Part shown: piece by piece, positions 55,741 to 64,000 of the stretch
Position numbering within the stretch: the first letter of the stretch is position 1
Layout of the letters: every line of letters starts with the position of its first letter
Source: Rhynchopus sp. YZ270_cl-10
Lineage: Eukaryota > Euglenozoa > Diplonemea > Diplonemida > Diplonemidae
DNA length: 64,000 nucleotides
Assembly (NCBI GenBank): GCA_964035575.1
Contig: OZ037904.1
Span: 558,001 to 622,000, forward strand
Direction: 5' to 3'
Position numbers and translations under genes: made by a program
Notes under the pieces: model-generated
What the model was told of the DNA's origin: nothing
The model's database searches: none
The model's input: only the letters and a program-made list of their open reading frames with translations

Positions 55741-56458
55741 TTATTCATGACGAGCACGCTTTGCAGGCCAGGGGCTGGTGGTCTCGCTGGCTCGTTTCGG
55801 GGCTGGTGCGGCGACCGGGAGCTTGCCCAGGTACTCCACCTCTGCCGTGGAGGAGAGCTGCAGGCTTGCCCGCTTCCCGCCTATCAAGACAGTAGGAAAA
55901 CTGTCCACGGTTTGTCTCGCGACACTCTGGGGGAATAAGTTAGATTTCATGGAATATAAGAAAAAAAAAAGGGTGAAGAGGGAATGAAGTTAAGCAAAAA
56001 AAATGCCGACGCAGTCATTCAGGAAAAAAAAAGAGGGGAAAAAAAAATTTTGAAAAAAAGATCAGGTTGAAAGATACGACAATTATGAGGCCACTGTGCA
56101 CATCTTTCAATTATTTCATATACTTTCTTTTCTAAACGAAAATAAGGTAAAGAGGGTGCGAAAAAATGTACCCACATCTTTCAAAAACAAACTGTAGTTG
56201 TTGATGCAGGCACCGACAAATAAAGCACCCTGCGGACCAACAACGGAAGGTGTAAATAAAAAAGTTTGTGTTGTAAGATAAGACTTGCTTTAGCCAACCT
56301 TAATTACAGTCGAGCATCACGCTGTACGGTTTTTTACACCAAAAAATAAATCTAATAGTGACACATACCTCCTCCTTGAAGACCAAGTATGCCTTCTGCT
56401 TATCGGCCTCAAGAAGGGTGAATACGACAGCCTTGCCGTCCGAACGCTTTTCCTCCAT
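55741..56458 (-). CDS. Small two-exon protein, unknown
   Basis: Exon 1 56458-56369 (MEEKRSDGKAVVFTLLEADK to FKEE), exon 2 55926-55741 (SVARQTVDSFPTVLIGGKRA to KRARHE); the 442-bp intron runs GTATGT to cccccag. 91 residues: a compact alpha/beta-looking core, then a Pro/Ala-rich tail ending in KRARHE, a possible nuclear signal. No family recognised. A tctcccag lies 5 bases upstream of the ATG, so the start exon has its own acceptor. Repeats A and B lie upstream of it (56518-56625) and weaker copies lie within the intron (A 56276-56312, B 55998-56018). Confidence 0.68.
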
Positions 56459-56517
56459 GCTTCCCTGGGAGAAGGAGATGTTAATAGGGTGGCTACTATA
56501 AGGGGGGAAACAAAGAA

Positions 56518-56625
56518 AAGTTTATAAGATGAACCTAAGCCTCTCGTGTGCTTAGGTCACCTTATCATATTCGTTAAAACAAAAGTGAAGGGGTTGGGTA
56601 TGTGCGAACACCTCGGGGACGCAGG
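56518..56625 (-). repeat. Intron-associated repeat A/B, well preserved
   Basis: A: TTTATAAGATGAACCTAAGC with its GTGCTTAGGTCACC partner. B: GTGCGAACACCTCGG, GGACGCAGGCACT. On the minus strand B, A, a pyrimidine tract and tctcccag lead into the start exon of the small gene. Confidence 0.7.
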
Positions 56626-56639
56626 CACTAAACAAAAGG

Positions 56640-57589
56640 GGCTGAATTTTATGAACAGACCTACACAACAAAAAAAACCATCATATTGTGTACCGCAAAG
56701 ATAACGTTAGAAGCATTTCAACACTCATGCAATCAATAAATTGATATCATAGGTATAGGGATCAACAATGTTCCCATCTTTCTTGATTTTTTGAAAGTTG
56801 AAAATGCAAAAAAAAAAAAAAAAAAAAAAACGCATCACCAGGGTAGATCCTTAGCGAAAGTGAAAATAAGGATTCGAGATTTTTTATTTTTTTTTCCTTT
56901 TTTCTCTGGCCCATTTTTTTGGTTACCTACTAATTTCCAGGCACAGAGTGGCACCACCACGGTCCGCAATCGATCCGGAAAGTCAAAATAAGGGGGAAAC
57001 CAAAAGGAAAAAAAAATAACAGTTCGCTACCGTTTTTTTGGCTGGCCTTCGGCCCGCCCCTTAATGCCCCTTTAATATTTGTCTTCAGTTCATAAGACAA
57101 GGACCAATGAGTGTCAATTCTCAGTGTCACCTTGCATAAGACGATTTTGAAGCATAACCTTGAAGAACACAATTACTATGTCCGCAAACCCGCAAAGCGG
57201 ACCATTGTAAAAAGGTTGGTGCTGAGGGTGGAGGTTTCGAAGAAGTGCGTGTGTGTTAAAGGTCGGGTATGGGTCACCTGTACGGAGTATGAGATCCAGT
57301 AATAAAGACTTCAACCGGACCAAGGCAGAAACACAACACTGTTCGGCCAAAATCCAAAAACCCATAGGGGCCCCAGTATTGTTGTCGAAAATCCCCACTT
57401 AATTTTTAGTGAGATTTTGAACTTTGCCCAAAAACTGCGAAAAAAAATTTCCGCTCGCTGCGCTCGCGGAGGTTCACCCAATGCTGTCTCGCCCACCCAA
57501 ACTGCTGGTGCATCGGCACTACCTATTTAATTTTGAAAATTTTCTTGCCGGGCACTACCACTTTTTTTCAGAATGTTTCTAGAAAGTAT
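56640..57589. other. Non-coding interval
   Basis: Contains AATCAATAAATTGATAT (about 56740), also near 44205. No gene supported. Confidence 0.4.
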
Positions 57590-57870
57590 TACCCTTGTCA
57601 GAGGGCGCAGTGTCCGACAAGGGTCACAGCCAGAATGCGATTTAATTGGTCAAACGCTGAAGGAAAAGGAAGCATGCGAAAGAAAAAAAGTAGCGTACCG
57701 TGCCTGCGGCGCAAGATTGCAACCCACCCTTCCCATGACTAGTTTGGCAGTAAATATCTGCAATTTTGAGCGCAATTTTTAGAAATGTTGCGCACCGTGG
57801 CTTCGCCATGGGTGCCACGACCGCCGTTTCTTTTTGTAAATATACTGAGGTCACTGCGTGTGCCTGGTGC
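57590..57870 (+). repeat. SINE-like repeat H, near-complete copy
   Basis: Same block order as 48690-49030, in the opposite orientation. It ends with AAATATACTGAGGTCACTGC. Confidence 0.75.
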
Positions 57871-58419
57871 AAATATCAATGCAGTGCCGAACTCCGCAGT
57901 AGGATAACCGCGGAATTCTCACATTCCGCCGGAGGCCCTAACGAGCTGGGTTGGGCTCGACCGAGTTTCAGCGAAAACCCCCAAAACCTATATTATCCCC
58001 TGGGGTCTAGTTCTACGACAGCTGAGATGTGTAAAAAAACACCACTATTCTGCCTCAGTACGGTACCAACCTGCTTGTTGGATTTTTTTTAGACCGTCAC
58101 TCATTTTTTCCGCTCGCTGCGCTCGCGGACAAACCATCAACACCCCACGATTTCCCAAAAACCTGAAAGTTAGCGTCAGGCCTGCGCGGAAAAATTTCAA
58201 AAACGGGAGAGAAAAAAAAAGGAAAAAAACGAAAATAAATCTGGGATTTTTAGCGTTTTTAGCGAAAATAAGGATCTACCCTGCGCATCACCCACAATGA
58301 GGATGCGAGAGCGTCGAGAAAAAGGCCAAGATTTCCTACCCCCTTAGGATCAGGTCAACAAGGGGGTAAGATGAGGGGGATCTAATAAGAGAAAAGATTG
58401 CAGATAATACTACATACTG

Positions 58420-58680
58420 TGGGTGTTATAACGTTATGTATAACGTTATTTTTGTTATAACGTTATCCAATAAGGGCTTAGTTATTTTTTTTTTTGGCAC
58501 GCGTCCGCGCGCGCTCAAATTTTTGGAAATCCAAAAATAAAAAATAAAAAACATAGTGTGAGAACGATCGTGACGGTTTTTTTCAAGATCTTGAACTTTT
58601 TTTCAAGATCTTGACATTTTTTTTTTTTTTTTCACGATCGTTTTTTTTTTTTCACGATCGTTTTTTTTTTTTCCCCTAGT
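58420..58680. repeat. Palindrome cluster TATAACGTTATA and CACGATCG
   Basis: Three TAACGTTA palindromes (58430-58475), then TTTCAAGATCTTGA and repeated TTTCACGATCGTTTT. Confidence 0.7.
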
Positions 58681-59726
58681 AGTACAAGGGGCATGGGCGT
58701 GAAATGGGTGGCAAGGGAGAGTTTCTGGGTTCTACTTGGAATTTTTGACCGACTCTTTTCCTTGAAACGATTTTGTGGCGAATCTTTCAAATAAAGCAAA
58801 AATCGAGAACATTCTCACACCAGAATCCCCCCCAACGGATGTCGCCAGCGAGGCACTAAAACCAGAAAACCGTTTTTACCCATGGCAAGTGCCACTATAG
58901 TGGCGCACGAATGCCACACGTTGGTAGGGGTAATGGGGTTCTACTCATTTTCGTAAAAACATTTTTTTTCTGTGTGACAATAATAAGGCAAGAATCGACA
59001 ACTTTCGTGAAAATGTCATATCGTTGGATGCTGGAGGGAGGTGGGTCAACCCTAGGAAAAGGACTTTTTTTGGCGCTCACCCCCAAAATCACCCCCTGCC
59101 TCGTGACTTCGCCCTGCAAACAGAATTCTACTCAAAATCGTAAAATAAATTATATTTCGTAAGAATTGATGTCGATCTTTTAGATAAAGCCAAAATCGAG
59201 CAGTTTTGATGATTAGGTTAGTGCAGCCGTAACAAGGAGAACACAGGGTAAAATCCCTTGGTTTTCCCTTGCTGTACTGTATGTGTTAAAAAGTGTATAT
59301 TGGTGTACGGGAGAGACGCGCGTTTAAAGTTGCAACATTTTTAGGCTGATTGACGTGGGCCTGGCATGCCCCATTTTTCACTTTTTACCACCGATTTAAT
59401 TCGATCACCATCGAACACTGGGAAAATTTCTTGGTCAGTTTGGGGTATAACACGTGTATGACCTAATTTTAAGTGGTCAGAAGTGGAGTCTGACCCCCGT
59501 GCCCATCATTTTTGAGCATGTTTTTTGGTTTTCCTTAGCACAACGTAGGAGAAGGCGAACTGTTTACAAGGAGGGACAGGGTCGAGCGTGAGTGGGTCAC
59601 TGCAGTGGCTCACGATACACTGAACGGGTTTGCGGCTGGGAGGGAAACGTTTCCACTGTTACAGGCAAGTCACAAGGGGGTGGTGACTTGTGTGGGAGAA
59701 ATGGGTACGGACAAGACTGTATGCGT
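58681..59726. other. Non-coding interval
   Basis: No gene recognised. Diverged segments with ATTTTCGTAAAA-type motifs recur at 58955 and 59135. Confidence 0.4.
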
Positions 59727-60045
59727 TTAGTCCCAAGAGCCTTCACTGATGTCAGAGTCGTGATGCTCAGCATCATCATCAACCTTGGGGTCCTCAGCTG
59801 TCGCGTCGCAGTCAATATAGCTCCCGCACGCTCCTTCTCCTCCTGCACCAGCTTCTCCTCATCCCACCAACCATTCTCTTGTGGCGGCTTGCTCTCGCGC
59901 AAACTGCGTGCTACGACCACAAGCTTGTGCAGCTTTGGTGCAACTAGCCAGTTGCGCCTCTTCTCGCTCATCCACCCATCGTACTGAAGATGCGCTCAGC
60001 ATGTTGAGGCACAAATGGAACTCAGGGGAAGAGCTGTGTGCTGTG
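59727..60045 (-). pseudogene. hAT transposase C-terminal remnant
   Basis: Pieces VPFVPQHAERIFSTMG, WMSEKRRNWLVAPKLHKLVV and an acidic end DPKVDDDAEHHDSDISEGSW plus stop form the hAT dimerisation region (ERIFS, KRRNxL). They lie in three frames: one shift within ATGGGTGGATG and another near 59815. A stop precedes VPFVP. The rest of the transposase was not found. Confidence 0.65.
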
Positions 60046-60689
60046 GACAGAGAGGCCAGGGTTTGGGGTGCTGTGTGAGCTACAAACGCTCCCCTTCCCT
60101 CCTTAGAGCTAACAAACATTACCCGTTGTCTTGCAAGAACTTGCCCAATTCTGCAAATTGACCCCACCACTGCACGGGCGGCTTCCAAAAATGCAAATAA
60201 GGACCCTTTTCCACAACCTTCCTTCACAGAAGGGTCAATTTTACAAACCCGGATTTTGAGGAAAATTTTAGCCGAAAATGGGCCCACGTATAAGTGACCG
60301 GGCTCATATTTCTCAAAATTTAAGTGGTCAAAAAATCCAATTTTCGAGATTGACCCCACCACTGCACGGGCGAATCCCAAAAATGTAATAAAGACGTTTT
60401 TGGCCCAAAATAAATCTGCCAAAATTGTGTCCCGGATTGGATTTTGGACTCCGGACCCCATATTTAGAAATAGCCCTGTGTTCTAAACAATGAGCATCAC
60501 AGCGGTTGACCCTGGTATTTTTGGTATTTTTTGAAAATCTCAGCTCAAAAAATACCAAAAAAAAAAATACAGGGTTTTGGATTGAGGCTGGGGTGGAGGA
60601 GTGGGGGCTCCGCCCACCTCTCACCTACCCCCCACAGAATTCTATTTTTAGAAGACAATTTTCTTCTATTTTACCGGAAAAGGAAGATG

Positions 60690-60790
60690 CACTGCGGCGC
60701 GAGCTTTCAACCCACCCTTCCCGCGACATAGTAGGCAATTTTAAGCGCAATTTTTAGAAATGTTGCGTACCGTGGCTTCGCCACGAGTTT
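60690..60790 (+). repeat. SINE-like repeat H, 3' fragment
   Basis: CAACCCACCCTTCCCGCGAC, AATTTTTAGAAATGTTGCG, CGTGGCTTCGCCACG. Confidence 0.6.
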
Positions 60791-61434
60791 AACACTGAAA
60801 AGATGGGGAATATGCTTGAACGCGCTGTTGCCCTGTTTCTCAGCAACAAGCGTCCCAGATTCAAGAGAAAACGGAGGTGTTCCTGCTGATGGCGGAGGAG
60901 TTGGAAAACGTCGCTCCCCCCGTATTTGTTTCCGGAATTGAGCTTCTGAGGACCTTTTTCGCGCGAAGCGCGAAAATTTTTTTTTTGCCAAAAAGAAAGA
61001 AATTGGGCGTGGAATTCTAAAATTTTTCGGGGAAAACGGCATATTTAGCGATAAGTATGGGGAGCTGCGTAATCCCTGTTGCGTGACCCCCCCAAATTCT
61101 AAAATCTGTGGGACAGCGTGCTCTGACATAGGTTGTACTCATTAAAAAACCGGTAAAAATACAAGTAATGTGTGATGGTCAAAAGTGCAAAATTCCTTCG
61201 CCAATGCATTATTTGGGCATTTGTTATACCTGGAGAATATGGTCAGATCACTCTTCAGACCACCAGCCAACGAAATATACCGTAATTGTACAGAGGTTGG
61301 ACAGTACAAAAGTTGGGCTTTTGGCCAACTTGGCCTGGTGTTGAACGCCGCATCCCCCGCCACAATGGGCATAAATGTCCTCTTGGTCCGTAAAGGGTTA
61401 AAAAGAGTGTCTCACGATACACATACAACCACTC
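60791..61434. other. Non-coding interval
   Basis: A CGCGCGAAGCGCG hairpin at 60960; otherwise no supported feature. Confidence 0.4.
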
Positions 61435-61580
61435 GCGATTGGATAGATATTGTAACAAAGGGAATTCAGAACAAAACAACACCCTGCCCCATACACACTA
61501 AATTGCCATGCTTCAAGAGCATGCCTGCCGGGCCAAAAATTACTGTGGCAAAAAGGCAGCAAGACCACCCACAAAGAGTG
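61435..61580. repeat. Dispersed repeat K, fragment
   Basis: Matches 19955-20090 (CAACACCCTGCCCCATACAC, CTTCAAGAGCATGCC). Confidence 0.65.
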
Positions 61581-61904
61581 TGAATTGTATTGGATGGACA
61601 GGGGTTTGCACAGTGATGATGTTACTACGACTAGGTTTTTGGCGATATTACATGTGCATGTTACATGCCATGCCGTGACGTGCTGCTTCATGGTATACGT
61701 ATGTCATAGAATGTCGCGATTTTTTACGATTCGTATTTCGGGTTTTGCGAATTTTGTTCCAGAAAAGTACACCCCAAAAAAGGTGACATTTTACGTCAAA
61801 ACACCGCTAAAAGTTACTCTCGGCCGATTTCAGGGGGGTTGTGGGCACCTGTGGGGGCTCCCTCCCTGGTGTGGGCCAGCGATCAACGACATAATATGGG
61901 AAAA

Positions 61905-62360
61905 AAAAAACGATCGTTTTTTTTTTCCTTCACGATCGTGAAGAAAAAGGTGCTTTTTTTTCACGATCGTGAAGAAAAAAAAAAAAAAAAAACGATCGTT
62001 TTTTTTTCTTCACGATCGTGAAAAAAAAAAAAAAAAAAAAAGACCGATCACTTTTTCCCAGATTCGTAAAAAAAAAAAAAAAAAAAAACGATCGTTTTCA
62101 CCCTATGAAAAAATAAAAAATAAAAAATAAAAAATAAAAAATAAAAAAAAATATGCCGGTGTGGTGTGCATAGAAAAGTATAATTCTTAATTTACACGGG
62201 TTGCCTACGATCGTAGTACGATCGTTTACGATCGTACCAAAAAACGATCGTAACGATCGTAAAATATCGTACTACGATCAACTACGATCGTACTACGATC
62301 GTAAACGATCGTAGTACGATCGTAGTACGATCATTACGATCGTAGTACGATCGTAGTACG
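61905..62360. repeat. ACGATCGT palindrome field
   Basis: More than twenty CGATCG palindromes, first in poly-A/T settings (AAACGATCGTTTT, TTCACGATCGTGAAG), then as GTAGTACGATCGTAGTACGA chains. Confidence 0.85.
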
Positions 62361-62514
62361 TTTGCCAAACGAAATAACGAATATCGCTTGAAATACCGTT
62401 CGATATTCCTTGCATGGTGTGCATGAAGCACACACAAGGTATATCAAACGATAATCAATCAGATAAAACGTTACATCATTGGAAAATTGTTGGCACCGCC
62501 CCCCTGTCTTCGTA

Positions 62515-62665
62515 TTTATTACGTCGACAGGCCAAACAACGTTGGGCTCAGAAGAAGCAGTGCTAGACAGTCACTGGGGATCAACATGAGAACCAACTCC
62601 CAACAACACAGGCTACCGAAGTAGCAGGTGGGGTGTTGCGGGTGTTTGGGGTGAAAGAAAATCGA
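62515..62665. repeat. Dispersed repeat K, fragment
   Basis: GAGAACCAACTCCCAACAAC and GGGTGTTTGGGGTG; another piece at 63065-63160. Confidence 0.6.
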
Positions 62666-64000
62666 TTTTGGTAAGTTACAGCAGAAAATTCTTAAGTTTG
62701 CACTAGTCGAGAAGGGTTACCACTGCTCACGAGCGGTGCACCCATTTAAGGGTGGAGAAGCGTGACACGCACATACAAGTATGCACGTTACTTCAACAAA
62801 GGCTGAATTCTGGTAATTCTAAGGGATGTGTGAATTACAGCCACCACATGGTTGTCATTAGGCTACTACCTTCGTCGTAGACGTATACAAAGGTTTCGCC
62901 CCCTTCTCTTTCATGCAAACTTAAGAAAATTCTGAAGTAACTACAACCTGGCGTGCGGGTACAGATGCATTGCTTTGTTCTTTCCTCAAAGTCATGTGTG
63001 ATCTCTCGGGTCTGTACTAAAGTCAGTGTTTAGATAAGCATCCACTTGACTCGTTCTAACAACCGTTGAAATCTAGAACAAAACAATACACTGCCCCTTC
63101 TCACACCAAGCCGCCATGCTTCAAGAGCATGCCCTGGGCAAAAATTACTGTGACAAAAACTGGTTTCTGGGGGAACGCAATATTTTCTTGTGCCTAGTCC
63201 TCCGCAAGCAGAGGACAGACTTTCCAGAAGGTTTCCAAAGTCGAATTTCTTGCACTAGCTATGCTCCCTGGGTTAAATGGCTATAGCAGTGACTGACTAA
63301 GAGTTTCATAATAATTAGGGTGGTCTATGGGGGTGGTGTAAAACAAACTAAAACCAATGATGAGTGATTTATTAGAGTATTATTAGAGTTTTGGAGATTA
63401 TTACAAGCTCTTGGCAAGCTCTTGTGATCGGTCTAGGTCTGGGATTTTTCTGTGGAAAATGAGTGGAAACTGTGTAATTAAGTATTTGTAATTACACGCT
63501 TCCATTCCAGACCTGCACAACATATCAGGCAGCAAAACTAAAAAATTCCCAATTTTTTGTGGGTAAAAATTGCTGAGAAAAATATTTGGTCTCAAAATCA
63601 GCGAGCCGGGGTATGACCAAAACAACGGAGGTCGTTGGTTCAATGAAGAAGTGCAAGCGATGACCCATCTGGGACGGAGGAACGCGTCTTTATGTATCCT
63701 GCATGACGCGGGTACGTCGACCAAGCTCTCCCGGGGTCCTCCAGACCCCCCTTGCACTTTTCACCTCCTCCCTTCCCTTCGCCTACCACCATCGCTTTAG
63801 GGAGGCGTCTAAAAGCGGTTACACATTGCACGCCTGTAACAGGATTTTGTGCGCGTCAATAATTGCGCGTCAATGAAAACTACTAATTGTAAGTTATATT
63901 TTGGAAGAATTTTTAAATAGGAACTTTTTTGAGAGAGGCTATTTTTGGGACTCATTTTTTCTTGGGACACATTTTTGGTGGATTTTTGGTGTGTAGGAGG
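62666..64000. other. No supported gene
   Basis: 63565-63800 is GC-rich and open on both strands (plus: EPGYDQNNGGRWFNEEVQAM), but no family or splice frame supports it. Confidence 0.35.

Noticed and set aside
57111-57302. Ribosomal-protein-like frame (KPAKRTIVKRLVLRVE)
   Set aside because: Short, no metal-binding cysteines in the right places and no splice support.
63570-63800. Plus-strand coding exon (EPGYDQNNGG...)
   Set aside because: Open on both strands, no family and no splice sites; not strong enough to call.
1-64000. LTR retroelements, Polintons or viral genes
   Set aside because: No capsid, integrase, envelope or long terminal direct repeats were recognised anywhere in the window.

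Overview
This is a repeat-rich eukaryotic nuclear window. Genes have GT-AG introns, mostly with GTATG-type donors, GC-rich exons and AT-rich flanks full of poly-A/T tracts. No tRNA, rRNA, operon or bacterial signal was seen. Recognisable host proteins are a cytochrome b5-acyl-CoA dehydrogenase fusion, a proteasome-assembly factor (Ump1/POMP), a GPR180/TMEM145-type membrane protein, an LRR-GRDP fusion and an EF-hand protein resembling axonemal light chains. A flagellated protist fits best. All nine host genes or gene pieces lie on the minus strand. That recalls the one-directional gene clusters of euglenozoans and dinoflagellates, but no species can be named.

Layout: 1-4 kb holds a secreted Ser/Lys-repeat protein (runs off the left edge), a PDZ protein and a duplicated EF-hand fragment. 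5-11 kb is a nest of inverted-repeat DNA elements around a 200-base assembly gap, with a broken tyrosine recombinase inside. 11.5-19.3 kb is a near-whole non-LTR retrotransposon with an open reading frame of more than 2,100 codons. 20.5-22.9 kb is the two-exon EF-hand gene, whose intron holds a 609-bp foldback. 23-30 kb is nested foldback and TTAA-target elements plus a LINE fragment. 30.0-31.5 kb is a four-or-more-exon Ump1 gene with a minisatellite in one intron. 32-43 kb is again nested elements, including one piggyBac-like and one 2.7-kb element with a 6-bp target duplication. 44.3-47.2 kb is the LRR-GRDP gene, 49.5-51.3 kb the b5-ACAD gene, 53.3-55.0 kb the GPR180-like gene and 55.7-56.5 kb a small two-exon gene. 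57-64 kb holds repeats and a broken hAT transposase.

The genes do not form a pathway. The most interesting signal is a short two-part repeat, called here A and B, with a conserved CTAAG/CTTAG stem. It recurs inside or beside introns of unrelated genes, often just before the polypyrimidine tract and 3' splice site, as expected of introner-like (intron-making) elements. A second structured repeat, C, has an empty/filled site pair and covarying stems. Several other elements can also be dated against empty copies within the window.
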